Assembly (NCBI GenBank): GCA_903632075.3
Contig: CAHIKZ030000248.1
Span: forward strand, 507,501-571,500
Direction: 5' to 3'
DNA: 64,000 nt
From: Acanthosepion pharaonis
Taxonomy: Eukaryota > Mollusca > Cephalopoda > Sepiida > Sepiidae
The notes beneath the pieces are model-generated. The model was given only the letters and a program-made list of their open reading frames with translations. It had not been told where the DNA came from and did no database searches. This document shows, in pieces, positions 12,000 to 23,634 of this stretch; the stretch's first letter is position 1, and each line of letters opens with the position of its first letter. Made by a program: the position numbers and the translations under genes.

Positions 12000-12315
12000 G
12001 AACCTATCACTCAGTTCACACTTCTTCTTGGTCTTTTGGACAGGAGTAGAGGTTTATTCCTTGTTTACTGTTTAGGATTGGGTTTCTGGTTTCATCTAAA
12101 GTTTACCTCTACACTATACTCTGACTGAACTCTAAAAGTTATTCGCTGATCAAATCTTGACTTCTTCAAGTCTAGAGTTAGCCGTTATCTTTCCTGTATA
12201 GCCCCCAAGAACTTCATTACTTGCCCTTTCTTATGCTAATACAACACCACACAGTAACCCTCTACCTTAAGTGGCTCTTAGGCCTTGTATTAGGTGAATA
12301 TTAGTAAAAAAAGAA
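12000..12315 (+). mobile_element. repeat fragment plus LINE family B 3' UTR
   Basis: 12000-12135 is the inverse of sequence at 53.67-53.98 kb (CAGTTCACACTTCTTC..., TGGTCTTTTGGACAGGAGTA). 12140-12315 is a family B tail: AATCTTGACTTCTTCAAGTCTAG..., GTGGCTCTTAGGCCTTGTATTAGG and terminal A-rich DNA. Confidence 0.6.
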
Positions 12316-14069
12316 AACATGTAGAATGGGGTGGTGTGATTTTTATATCGGTCACAAGTGTTTTATGCTTTATGGCTTGCAGACGGAGTCTTTGAAGTTA
12401 GGTTTTCTAAGCAACTTTCCTTTGACCAAAAGGGAACAAACAAATAAATAAAATAAAGCTTTTGGGATGAAGTGACAACAAAGTTGAACATTGAGAATTT
12501 CCATTCACAGGTCTATATTAACAGTCACTAATAGGATTCAGTTCTGGTCTGCACTTGACTGTGGATAGACTCTCCCAATGATGCTTATTCATATTACCAG
12601 CTACACATCATGATGTTGAGATGGACAGAGAATTGGTTAAGTCAAAGGAAAGAGATATTCTGTTAGTCTGACATAACATAAATTGTCACAAGAGTAACCT
12701 ACCTACCCAGACCAAGCAAGTGAATCCCTGAATAAACAGCTAAATATATTGAAAACTGGGTTCAAGTTTTCATTTCTTGCCGTAGCATTTGTATTCATCT
12801 TTCATTTCTTTGTGAACTTGCAATGAACCTTTCCCAGTTTTTGGCGCACACCAACATAAGACTGGAAATGCAGTGTTAAGTTGTGGGTCAGTGGAAAGAT
12901 GGGTGAGGACCCTGTTGTATGTTTACATTTTAAGCAGCATCTTTTTTTTTGTAGCATAACTGTTGCCGTGCCTTTTACATTTTTCTACATAAACTGGATG
13001 TTAACCATTTGACGACCCAAAGCAGACTGCATAAATATGTTTTCTGCGCATAGGCTCCATGCATACATCTGCTTTAACCAAAATAAAATGAACAATTTAT
13101 TATCCAGTCAGAGCCACTCCTGCTTCGAAAACCAAAACTTTAATTCGGAGCTGAACGACAGCTATATATTCTCTAATTCAAACTCAACACAGACTAACTT
13201 GGACATCAACACTGCTAGGCTGAGAGAGGGACAGAGAGAGAGAGAGAGATGTAACATAGACCAGCATTCATGCCAACATCAACACACTGAGAGAGAAACA
13301 ACAACAGCCATTTACAATGTCTATTTCACTTCTAATTTCACCATTCTCTCTCCCTGTTGCCTTAGAAACAGCAACAGACAAAAGTTACTAGTTTTTATGT
13401 ATGTAAATAAAAATTAGTCATTTATTTACACATATTCAATGTATTCTCTTTAATTTATGTTTGCTGAGGTGGAGAAGGAATTAACCTCCACAACAGTAAC
13501 AGCAACAACAACAACAATAAGGTTACCCATTTCTGTGTTCACAACACTGTGCATGTTTACTTCATCCATTAACCCCAGAAGAAAAATGAGAAAAATTCCC
13601 ACCTTTCTGATTAGTTTTGTTTATGAGTGTGTGATGATATAAATTATGATTTAATTTCAATATATTTCACTAGCTGTCACTTGTAAACCTGCTCATTGTG
13701 CTGACACCTTGCTTCTCCTTTTCCTTTCTCCCATGCCTCTCTTCAATAATGTAATTCCCTAAGAAAATTTTTCAAGGTCAAGTAATTTAGACATTTCTTT
13801 TGTGATTTAATTTTTAATAAATTGTCTGTATAAATTTAAACCATTTTTTGATTTCAGTCTAATGAGGTAGATATTAAAAATTTATCTGTCAAAATAAATT
13901 TATTACTGAATTCTTTGTTTTTTGCTTCTTGATGTATATCATATTGCTCTGTATATAAATTATAAATACATTGAGCTCTCTTCCTGGATCTATCTTTTTA
14001 ATTTTTTATATTAAAAAGACCTACTTGGATTATCTTTACCACTTACAGATTTGATATTATTATTATATA
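12316..14069. other. gene-free stretch
   Basis: Includes a 126-codon plus frame at 13037-13417 with Asn/Ser/Gln-rich, low-complexity sequence and a GAGAGA run. It has no homology I recognise and no clear promoter or splice context. Otherwise AT-rich and unassigned. Confidence 0.5.

Positions 14070-14079
<10 letters not shown>

Positions 14080-14119
<40 letters not shown>
14080..14119. repeat. (TA)n microsatellite
   Basis: About 20 TA units preceded by (TG)5. It is the insertion site of the adjacent Tc1-like element. Confidence 0.95.
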
Positions 14120-14122
<3 letters not shown>

Positions 14123-14516
14123 TACAGTTCAAAAATTTGAGGCCACCCCTGTTAATTTTTTTAAATTGGCACAAAAAGTAGTTGTTTTGTACTTTAAATA
14201 AGAGAAAATTATTAAACATGGTTAAAAGAAATTGAGACAATTTTTATTACAAATTTTATTATGACAAAAAGAAAAATCATTTCATGATAAAATTTAGCTT
14301 TCATCAAAATATCTTCCTTCAGCCTTGATTACTGCAGCACAAATTTTGGTATTTGTTGGAAAAGTTTCTCAAAGTATAAGTTTGATAATTGATTCCATTC
14401 TTTTTTTGATGACGCTAAGAACTCTTTCATTTTTTGGGATGGAAAGGTTTTATATTTTCTGCCAAGTTCTTCCCATGCTAATTCTGGGGGTTACTTCAAA
14501 CTTTTGAACTGTAGTG
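14120..14516 (-). mobile_element. non-autonomous Tc1-like element
   Basis: About 397 bp with 23-bp terminal inverted repeats (CAGTACAGTTCAAAAATTTG on the left, CACTACAGTTCAAAAGTTTG read inward from the right; 20 of 23 bases agree). TA lies on both sides (14118-14119 and 14517-14518), the target duplication of Tc1/mariner elements. Internally, minus-strand codons resembling a Tc1 transposase C-terminus (AVIKAEGRYFDES) survive with frameshifts. The rest of the transposase is missing. Confidence 0.85.
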
Positions 14517-14796
14517 TATATATAAAATCACTAGATCATCCATAGTAAATTTATGTCCAAGTTCTTACAACATTTTAACTTTCTTTGCAGATATTCTATT
14601 ATCACAATGTTGGATATTTAATGACAAAAATGAAGGAAACAGCAGCAAAAAAACAAAACAAAAAAAACTAAATGAAATCAGTTAGACTATAAAAACAAAA
14701 CATACAGTTAATAAAAAAAAATTTAAATTTAAATTTACAGCATCTCCTTTACTTTATGCACATGTGCACTTACACCAACATAAGCATCACTTTAAT

Positions 14797-14829
14797 CTGA
14801 AGATGTCCTAAAGGACGAAACATGTCACA
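14797..14829 (+). repeat. CTGAAGA-hairpin-GAAAC motif
   Basis: CTGAAGAT, stem GTCC, loop TAAA, stem GGAC, then GAAACATGTCACAC. This is the same architecture as at 2339 with a different stem sequence, and both continue with TGTCAC. Confidence 0.5.
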
Positions 14830-15627
14830 CTTCCACTTCATCATAGTTTTCTTCCCTAAGATTGTTCTTGATATATAAAAATTTATGTATCGTTTTCCCA
14901 TCATATATTTAGCTCCTGAAAATAATCTAATTCAATCAAGCACTGTGGGGAAAAAGTGCGTATTTGTAAACAGTGACTATTACTGCTAATAATGCAAGCC
15001 TCTCCCAACAGATATATATATCATATATACATTGTATATACTGGTGACTTTTGAAGATCTAATTTTGAAGCTAATTTTAAGGGGGTTGCATCATGCATGC
15101 GATATAAAATTAGCATATGTACTGCTGGCTCTGGCTACACCATTGACCAAACTATATATCCATTTACTGTAGTCAAAAAATACAGCTTATTTAAAATAAA
15201 CATGATTTTGATAAAACTCAGGTTTACTTAACTGTATCCAATAATAATGCATGTAATATTCACATATTAATATCATATTATAAAATAAAAACATAGCGAA
15301 TATACATCTGTTCCATTGTTTAAGCTTCTAAGATGTTTAGTTGTTTCTTGTTCAGTTGTTTATGGCTGTACGCAGCAAGTATAGCATTACTAACGATACT
15401 TTTATCATTCTCTTTTATTTTTTTAATGTATTTAACTAGAAGATGGGCTAAAGAGATAAAGAGGAAAAGAGGATTGTCTATTGTAATTTGGTGTCTCAGA
15501 AAAGGAACTCGCATGATACACAAGATACATGATAAAATCATTTTTTATAAGTGAAAATTTTTTTTTGTGGGGGGGTCACATGATGCACAAGATCACATGT
15601 TACAGGAGTATATATGGGGTGTGTGTA

Positions 15628-15631
<4 letters not shown>

Positions 15632-15658
<27 letters not shown>

Positions 15659-15861
15659 GAAGAAATATAGTTTTACGGTGTGCTATATTTATGGGATAAA
15701 ATGCTCAATATCAGAGCTAGAGCATATGTAAATATAAATATAAAAGTGAACACTGAAGTCAACACTCAGAGTCAACAGATTGTTTCATGCTAGGCACAAT
15801 CATGACAATTGCGCCTAGCATGAAACAGCCTGTCGCCTCTGAGTGACGACTTCAATGTTCA

Positions 15862-15896
<35 letters not shown>
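15632..15896. repeat. hairpin between two (TA)n tracts
   Basis: Arms of about 56 bp at 15739-15795 and 15813-15868 share TATAAAAGTGAACA, TTGAAGTC in near-identical form, CACTCAGAG and TTTCATGCTAGGC. (TA)n at 15632-15658 lies to the left and at 15866-15896 directly abuts the right arm. No coding capacity. Confidence 0.85.
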
Positions 15897-15901
<5 letters not shown>

Positions 15902-15967
15902 TGATGCAAATGTTGTTGTTATATATTAATCTATCTGAACAAGTTCTTATCTTGAACGCCTATCACT

Positions 15968-16330
15968 CCAAAGGCCACATCATGTTGAAACACCAGTTCT
16001 CATATGATTACCAAAGTTAAGCAATGCCAAGCTTAGTCAGTACCTAGATAAGTGACTGTTTGGGAATATCAGGTGCTGTAAGCTTGGATGTGTAGATGGT
16101 GTAATGGATAATGGCTTGGAATTCCAGTTCCTGTTGGGTTTTCCCTTCTGCATAAATACTCTTGAGAAAAGTATGACTCCACTTCTTCTCCTCCAGCTAT
16201 GGGTTAATTAGTAAAACCTTTATCACTAAATTATTATTATCTCCAAAAACATTCTTACAATGTAAAAATATTTTCTGGCTTTAAATAACCTGCAATGAAA
16301 CAATAAACTGTAGAAAAACGAATCAGTCTA
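15968..16330 (+). repeat. composite SINE with 5S rRNA-like head, then tRNA-like segment
   Basis: About 15971-16085 follows the 5S rRNA sequence closely: GGCCACATCATGTTGAAA, CCAAAGTTAAGCAA, GTCAGTACCTAGATAAGTGA, GGGAATATCAGGTGCTGTA. It is continued without a break by a tRNA-like stretch (GTAATGGATAATGGC, GGAATTCCAGTTCC) and by the shared SINE body and 3' region to about 16300. Many substitutions show it is not a functional 5S gene. Confidence 0.8.
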
Positions 16331-16399
16331 TCACTCCAAGATAATCTCTACATTAATTCTTAAAAAAGAACTTTCTACAAAGACACATACACAATATGG

Positions 16400-16745
16400 C
16401 TGCAGCATACTCTAGGAGAATGGTCACATGGATAAACCATTGGTTAAGGGCATCTAGTTGTCTGGTGGATCTGAGTTCAATTTTTGGTGGAAATAGTGAA
16501 AGTTATATACTCTGGTCCAGTGAGATAAAAAGAAAATAATATAGAAAAAGAATTGACTTGTAAGAATTGATAGAGATCATTCCCATCTTATGGATAGCGG
16601 AATGAAAACACTATTTTCTGTGGATTAAATAAAGGGATTTTGAGAAGGTCAGTAAAAATGATAGATACCTGAAGAACGCTGGAGGGTGTAATGGCCGAAA
16701 CAATGTGATGATACAAATAAAGATTGATGTAAATTCCTTGCATGA
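16400..16745 (+). repeat. diverged tRNA-headed element of the foldback family
   Basis: tRNA-like head (CACATGGATAAACCATTGGTTAAG, GATCTGAGTTCAATTTTTGG) is followed at 16600-16745 by the body GATTAAATAAAGGG, ACCTGAAGAACGCTGG, GGCCGAAACAATGTGA and AATAAAGAT. It is a single copy here, not inverted. Confidence 0.65.
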
Positions 16746-16850
16746 AAAATACAGGAAGAAATTATGCAAATTTAATGGTAAATACAATTTAATGAAAACA
16801 TTTTTTTTAAGCAAATCAGCCTTTGTTTAAAAAAAATGGACACAACTTGT

Positions 16851-17300
16851 ATAGGCTGGACCACTTGTAAAAAATAGGGGAAAATACTTTAGAAAGTAAT
16901 TTTTTTTATATTGGCATTCTTTAGATCTTCCTTAGGTTATGACACTTGCCAGAATCAAAAAATATTGACTTTACCATTTTAGAAAGTGTGTGTGTGTGGG
17001 GGGGGGGCTGTGTATAATATTGATATAGTGTCAAATCAATCCATGATTTTTGACAGAGTTATTGGATTTAGTTGTTTTATGTAAGAAAACAGATTATTTT
17101 TTTTGTCTCAGGGAAGTTGCAGAAAACCAACTGAGCTACAAGTGCCCAGTACTACTTGAATATACTACTGGTTCCCTCGTAAAAAATAGAAAAAAATTCT
17201 TTAGGAAATAATTTTATAGACACTTGTCAAAATCAAAAAGTATTGATTTAGAAATGGTGTCCTGTTTATAATATTGATATAAAATTGCCTCTTAACTTTC
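16851..17300 (+). repeat. unnamed dispersed repeat R1 (two copies)
   Basis: Shared landmarks are GACCACTTGTAAAAAATAGGG, ATTGGCATTCTTTAGA, GACACTTG(C/T)CA(G/A)AATCAAAAA, TATTGA and CAAATCAATCC. A full copy spans 16851-17080 and a shorter one 17160-17290. Further copies are at 22.39, 25.37 (+), 23.64 and 25.85 kb (-). No coding capacity. Confidence 0.65.
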
Positions 17301-18317
17301 AAGAGGCATCAAAACTGTTTCAAACTGTCAGGTTTGAAATTGTGTTTTTGTAATTAATATTTGTGTATAAGTTTTTGTTTTTTTCTTACAAAAGAATGGT
17401 TATATACATTTTTATGTGTTTTATTTTAAGAAAATATCTTAAAAAATAAGAATTGTCTGGTAAAATAGATTTTTTTAAGAAGGATTTATCATTAAATAAC
17501 AAACAGATGCATACATTTTTAACTAACAATTAGATTTTTCTTAAAAGTGCAAAAATGAATAAAGAAGAAAGAAAGAAAAAGAAAGTAAGTAAAAACAGAA
17601 TGAGATAAAATTAACGTGGCTAGTCAGGCTGTGTAGACCTGAGCACTATCAAACTTAATAGGCAATGTATTTCTTGCTTTAATTTTATAAATAATCTTTT
17701 AAAAATCTTTAATGATTTGTATGCCCTGTTTTTCAAAGAACACAATATTATTTCAACTTATTGTTTTCAAATGTTCATTTTAAATAATTTATTCCTTACA
17801 GTATAAGGAGTTTTTTTAGCAGAATGTATCAACTGAAAAAGTCAAATTAAATTTAGCTTGACAAAAAGTATACAAAAATCAAAGAAAGTGGCAGCTTTAA
17901 CTCGTTGACTGGTGAGTTGTGGTGAGGAGTGTGACTGGGCTAATGTTGGGGAAATGCAATATCAGTCGACTTTTCTGATCTCTACCATCAACGACTTGAT
18001 AGCCAGGCTATAAAACAATAAAAAATGGAATGGGGGTAATAAACAGATAAACATACCAAAGACTTTGTCCTCACTCTTTTTTCTTACATGTCTAGAAAAA
18101 AAAATTTAAAATAAATGTTTTTTATTGAATTATTACAATTAATATTAAAATACCAAAATGTGTTTTTTTTAATTTCATGCACAGAGATTTTTAAAAATGA
18201 TATATTTTAGTTAAAGTAAAGAAATCATTTTAGCATTGAAGTTATACCAATAGTATATTTTGTTAAAGATTGTAATAAGCTCGACAAACATTGATGACCT
18301 ACAGTTGTCACTGATAA

Positions 18318-18348
<31 letters not shown>

Positions 18349-18600
18349 AGACATAAGATATTTGAAACACTGACATTAAAGCTATCACAGTTTCTACCAG
18401 ATCAGTATCATATAGGCAGGATTTATTGACAGATGATACTGTTCTTGTAAAAACTATGATAGAATAAAGGTCAGTATTTCAAATATTTCATATCTTAAAC
18501 TGCCTGACATTTTCATTTTGTGAAAATTGTATTAAGCACTTTTTTTAATTAAACCATTCTTTTAGGCAAATATTTTTTGTCAAGGATTAAATTTTGTAAA
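17301..18600. other. gene-free AT-rich stretch
   Basis: Contains a short (TA)n around 18320-18350 and many poly-T runs. No exon or recognisable repeat was seen. Confidence 0.6.
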
Positions 18601-18603
18601 GTA

Positions 18604-18608
<5 letters not shown>

Positions 18609-18653
<45 letters not shown>
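18609..18653 (+). repeat. (GT)n microsatellite
   Basis: About 22 uninterrupted GT units. Confidence 0.97.
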
Positions 18654-18654
<1 letters not shown>

Positions 18655-19014
18655 AAAAACTCAGATAAAATGTTAATAATTAAATTGAAAAATTTCTTTT
18701 GAAAGTTTTATAATAGGAACCAAAAAATAAAAAAGTAATTGTTTTTTTTTCACTCTTAACTCGAATGATAAGCTATTTCAACCTACTGTACTGTCTAAAA
18801 TTAATTTATTTTAAAGTTAAATGTCAAAAGATTTTCAATTTTTTTCTTGTTAAAATTCACCTAAGTTTCCATTAGGATTTTTAAAAGAACATGAATGCTG
18901 TTGGAAGTAAGAAAAATGGCATGCAGTATGGTATGATCAAAATATTAAACTATTATGTCTTAACTTTATTGATTTGCCAACTTCATTTCTAAAAGTAATT
19001 GAGTTTCCTACTTC

Positions 19015-19120
19015 TGTCCCATAATAGATGCTACATTTAGTTTGTGAAATGCACATGAACATGTCTCAAATATTATGGGGCAGTAAAATGTAGTACTATC
19101 ACTGTTCCATAATAATATTC
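19015..19120. repeat. short unit with TGTCCCATAAT inverted ends
   Basis: Unit of about 69 bp starting CTGTCCCATAATAG and ending TATTATGGGGCAG, followed by a spacer (TAAAATGTAGTACTATC) and the start of another unit. Same family as at 21.5 and 42.9 kb. Confidence 0.65.
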
Positions 19121-19139
19121 ACCTTATTTTATATATATA

Positions 19140-19300
19140 TATATTTGTCATTCACAGACAGACTGTTTCACAGCTCTTCAGTGTGGCTAGACATTCAATT
19201 GCTTCAAGCTGGGATTGAAACCTGACCGATTTGGCATCAGTCAGAGATCCTACTCCTAGGCTATTGTTGCACAGCAGAGAGAAAGCGAAATTTAAACTTT
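19140..19300 (-). repeat. possible tRNA-derived SINE
   Basis: On minus, a stretch starting CTGTGCAACAATAGCCTAGG ends in GGTCAGGTTTCAATCCC, a B-box-like sequence, with tRNA-like spacing. It is diverged, with no good A box. Confidence 0.35.
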
Positions 19301-21019
19301 TTCTATACACAAATACGCTGGTGGCCCAGATAGCTTAATTCAGTTGAAGAGCAATGCATTAATAGCAGTAAGTAATACCTCAAGTGTACCAAAATACAAG
19401 TTTTTGAGATATGAGCAGGAATTCAGCCTATTTTTTTGTCTTGAGATACAAACTGAATTTTGAGATAGGAGCAAGTTTCAGTTAAGTATCTGCTAGTTGG
19501 CACAGTGAGTGCCAAGCTTCAAGAGTATTTCTTTACAATTTGTTTTTTCTCTTTTATTTTATTGTTTGCAAATTACATTTCTTGTCCCTCATCATGATTG
19601 TACACAAATTTTAATATGGTGTTTTGGACAGCATCTGACATAAAAGACATTGAAGAATTTTTTGTTTTCTTCAGAATTACATCCAACAAATTCTGTTGTT
19701 GTTTTTGTAGTTCTAGCAACTGTTGATTTTGTTGTTGCTGTTATTGTTGTTGAATTTCAACTAACAAAGCCAAAATTTGGACCATATTTGCAAGAATGTT
19801 TTTTTCCCTACATATAAAAGAAAAATTTTTTTTCTTGTACACAACCAGAAAAAAAGATTTTTTTAAAAGCAACATGGTTAGAATTCTTTTGTCACTCGTA
19901 TCCTTGTTTTTGAAGCAAGAAGTATCTTTTTTTCCATACTTGTTCACTCAGTATGAGTTTCCAAAATCCTTATAACTCCAGTTACAACTCGTATAAGTTC
20001 CTGAATTCTTGTTACTGTTATAAGTCATAAGAGTTCCGAATCTTTGTCACAGTGGTTATAAATCGCTTGAGTTTTGATTCCCACATCGCCACTGTTATAA
20101 AGCACTTTGTAGCAGTTATAAGTTATGCTTTGACCATCATGGCAAGTATTAATTAAGTATTAATTATTAATTAGTCTGAAGACTGACTTCAAATGGTTTC
20201 TTCTTCTAACCTGGATCTCTTTATTTATAGTTATGGACTAGTTCATATAGTCACCGGGGGGGTGTACTATATACTCCACAACACTGATGGAGCTTAAATA
20301 AAATTGAAACATGTTAAATTTATAAACATTTTCAAATTTGTACTTTATCCTATCATTCTTTCAGATTCTAATGCATATTTGATGCAAGTCATCTTGTAAA
20401 TTCAAAATTATTCTTGTAAATAAACAATATAATAAATAGTGTTTAATATTTTTATTGTCTATTCTTAAGATAAAAGAAAGTGTATAAATCCATTTTCATG
20501 TGTTTGAGTTTTATTAAAATTCTAGAAATAGCTTTTTAAATCAGGATCAAGGCATCAGAAGATGTTGATTGCCATTACATTTGAATATTTGAAGATTATA
20601 GCTATCAGGGAAGTAAGTAAGAGGAAGGAAGTTCTACTGTTGGGAAGTGCAAGGGAAGAAGCTGTTGGAGTAGAAGAGGCAGCTAAATTTAATTGTTACA
20701 ACAATGAAAGGGTAGGACTAAGATGCCAACCTAGTAACACGCTTAAATCCATGCAGATGGGGTACTAGTGAAAGTAGCTTGTCAGAACAATTGCCATGAA
20801 AATAATTGTAGAAAAGGCAGAGGGAATTCACAACATGTCTTTGAGAAAGTGACTGGAGTCAAGATCCCAAGTCAGGACCGATCACATTGCATATCTGTCT
20901 TTGGATTTTGTCAAGAACCTCGAGATGAACAGTGGGGGCACCAGACCATATATGGCAACAGTATTCAATGCAGGGATGAATAGTAGATTTATAGATGTGA
21001 TGGATGAATTCAGGGTACA
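19301..21019. other. gene-free stretch with possible retroelement debris
   Basis: 20560-21000 is somewhat GC-richer and has adjoining open frames without a recognisable domain. The segment GGGGGCACCAGACCATATATG looks repeat-derived, but I cannot name the element. 19301-20500 shows nothing. Confidence 0.4.
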
Positions 21020-21370
21020 TTTGTTAAACTTTGCCAAAAAAAGAGAATGTGTAAGAGTGAAAGAAAGAGAAAACAAAATGAGAATGATAAAGAAAATGGA
21101 AAATAAAAACAAAAACATAAAAAACAGAGGGAGAAGTGCAAAGAAAGTAGAAAGGAAGTAGGAATGAGAAAAAGAAGTGAGAAAAGAAAGAAAGGAAGGA
21201 AGAAAAAGAGAAAAATTTAAGAGATATCATAATCCAAAAAAGTAAGGAAAAAGAGGAGAAAAAAAGAGGAGAGCAAACATAAAAAGAAGAGGAGAAAGAG
21301 GGAAAGTTAATAGAAACAGACAGAAAGAAATTAGAAAAGAAAAGAAAAAAATCATGAACAAAGGAAAACA
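21020..21370 (+). repeat. polypurine (GAAA/GAGA) tract
   Basis: About 350 bp in which the plus strand is almost only A and G, with AAAGAAAGAGA-type motifs. Lys/Arg/Glu-rich frames here (and Phe/Ser-rich ones on the other strand) are compositional artefacts. Confidence 0.85.
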
Positions 21371-21425
21371 GAAATAATAATTGTGTTACTTGTGATTTTA
21401 TAGGGAGAAATCTTAGTACTATTTA

Positions 21426-21752
21426 TGTCCCATAATAGTTGTGAGATTTGATATTACAAAAAAAATAGTTGTGAGATTTGATATTACAAAAAAAAAAAAA
21501 TAAATAAATCACTAACATTGTCCCATAATTGTTGTTACATTTAGGGTATGAAATGCACAGGCAAATGTCACAAATGTTATGGGACAAAGTAAAATAGATT
21601 GCTAACACTGTCTCATAATAATTGTTACATTTTGTGAATGAAATCCACATGAAAATGAAACAACCATTATGGGACAGTAAAATATATTGTCTCATAATAG
21701 CTGTTGCATTTTGTACATAATGAGTATGCAAATATAAGAACTATTATCAGAT
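21426..21752. repeat. array of TGTCCCATAAT-ended units
   Basis: Units at 21519-21585 and 21609-21676 each begin TGTCCCATAAT/TGTCTCATAAT and end ATTATGGGACA or close to it. They enclose a conserved middle (GTTACATTT, GAAATGCACA). A third unit, 21688-21752, ends in ATTATCAGATGG instead. A partial unit plus a direct repeat (TAGTTGTGAGATTTGATATTAC) lies at 21426-21490. Confidence 0.75.
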
Positions 21753-22199
21753 GGGTGTTTTTACAATTCCTGCAAAGGAAAACTGAAGTGATTAATTAAT
21801 GTTTGACATTAATTAATGTTTGACATTAATATTTTTGTATACAAATAGTGTATTGGTAAAAGAATTTTTTAAAACATGTTTGTAGATTCAAATGTTTTAT
21901 TCTATCAATGTGTTTGTTGAGAATGTTTATTTTAGAAAAATAATCTTAAAAATATTCTTTGTCTCATAGACAAAGAATACATCAAATGCTTCTGTTCTTT
22001 ATTAAATTGGCAAAGAAAGAGATTAAATCAAAATACACAAACCTGTCACTACACACAGCAACATTTCTCTTACACATGATTCAAAATGAAAAAGGATCAA
22101 GATTAAATTTAATAGTAAACAATTAGGCAACAAATGCTTTTACTGTTGTATTCAGAAATAAATGCACTGCCTGAAATTCTACTATTTTATAATGAAAAT

Positions 22200-22376
22200 G
22201 AAAGCAAATTAAGTTTTGTTTGTTATATAAATATATGCTATATATGATAAGCAATTTCAAATAAATGGATTGCTTCCCCTTAACACAGTTGTTGTAAAAC
22301 AGAGAAAAGTTATGAATCAGTGCTTAGGTTAGCTGCATTTGCTTTCATTGATTTGAAGCTGCTCCAAACAATGTGC
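22200..22376 (+). repeat. about 175-bp direct duplicate, copy 1
   Basis: Begins AAAGCAAATTAAGTTTTG and contains ATGGATTGCTTCCC and CATTGATTTGAAGC. The second copy is 23878-24045 in the same orientation. Both lie beside R1 copies. Confidence 0.75.
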
Positions 22377-22384
22377 ACAACTTA

Positions 22385-22550
22385 AATTGACTGGTCCACT
22401 TGAAAAAAAAAAAAATAGGGAAAATTTTGGAAGTGAATAATTTTTTAAGATTAGCATTCATTAGACTTTTCTTGAGCCATGACATTTGTCAGAATAAAAA
22501 AAGTATTGATTTTTTATCATTTTAGAAATGGGGTCCTGTTTATGATAGGT
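22385..22550 (+). repeat. R1 repeat copy
   Basis: GGTCCACTTGAAAAAA, ATTAGCATTCATTAGAC, CATTTGTCAGAATAAAAA and GGGGTCCTGTTTATGATA match the R1 landmarks. Confidence 0.65.
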
Positions 22551-22960
22551 CACTATGTGGTTCTACAGAAGGATGCTGAGGATACCATGAACTGAATATG
22601 AGCAACAATTTTTTGAGAAAATGAAAACAAAAAAAACTCATATCTAATATCAGGAAGAGAGAGTTGAGGTTTCTGGGGCAAGGAAGGAGGGCTTGATACG
22701 CACAGGACAGACTGAAGGCAAGAAAGACAGAGGAAAACAATGCATAACATACTTAGTGACTTTGAATAAATGGATGGCAGAACAGGGTTTAGAAGAGATA
22801 ACAAAAAGACAAAGTTTATTAAGAGCTACAAAGGGACAGGAAGTCGTGGCAAGTCATTATTGCCTACATCCTGAGGGAACATGGCCCATAAAGAAGAAGG
22901 GTAAGCAGTTCCAGTTATCTATTACCATCTGGGTAAAGAAGTTAGATCATGCTACCATTT
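22551..22960 (+). mobile_element. RTE-type LINE 3' fragment
   Basis: CTACAGAAGGATGCTGAGGA and the frame with KDRGKQCITYLVTLNKWMAEQGLEEITKRQ match the sequence at 48.73-49.04 kb nearly base for base in places. It is the extreme C-terminus of the RTE-type endonuclease-reverse transcriptase. Internal stops and a deletion make it inactive. Confidence 0.75.
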
Positions 22961-23634
22961 TCATGTGTTGTTTCATTAACTTGCGTGAGTGACCATGCAT
23001 CCTCGTTTCAGAGATTGAAAAACCTGTTTATGCCTATTTTATAATAATCACTCCATACTTTGTATATGTCACATAGATCGGAAGAACTGGTATCTCGACT
23101 GAAGGGATGGTAGCTAGGCTGTGGTATCTGACCTGGGCAATGTCAAATTGACCCCTAACTTCTTAAAGAGTTATCCGTATCTTGTTTTTATTTACAAATG
23201 TCAAAATGATGTACTTACCTGGCACAGGTCAGGTAGTGTAATCATCTCTCAGTTGCACCTGTCTTCAGGTAGAATGCAACTCAGTTGTGTCTCTCTCATA
23301 GATGCAGCTAAGAAAAAAAAAAACATTACTGTGAGCTACCCACTGCAGTACCCTCCTCATTGTACTAGAGACAGGGGGGGATCATTAGTCATATCAATTC
23401 CAGCATGACCAATGATTGCAGGGGCTGGGAAATTTTGGGCCCAGGTGTATGCACTCAGGTGACCCACATTAAACCTGACCTTGTGTCACATCACGTCACA
23501 GTGGGAGAGACAGGTATTTACCTACAAATGTAAAATTTGAAACTATGCCTGTCATATTAATGAAGTTTTCTTTTTCCTCAGTTTGTAATTGTATGTACTT
23601 ATCAATTATATAAGCACCGTTTCTTGAGATTTGT

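Noticed and set aside
13037..13417. 126-codon plausible gene
   Set aside because: Low-complexity Asn/Ser/Gln content, a GA repeat inside, no domain, no clear splice or promoter context.
15971..16085. 5S rRNA gene
   Set aside because: Too many substitutions against the 5S sequence, and it is fused to SINE sequence; a SINE head, not a gene.
20562..20983. Two adjoining frames as a gene
   Set aside because: No domain; the sequence looks like degraded repeat and the frames end without splice sites.
21024..21230. Lys/Arg-rich and Phe/Ser-rich frames
   Set aside because: Composition artefact of the polypurine tract.
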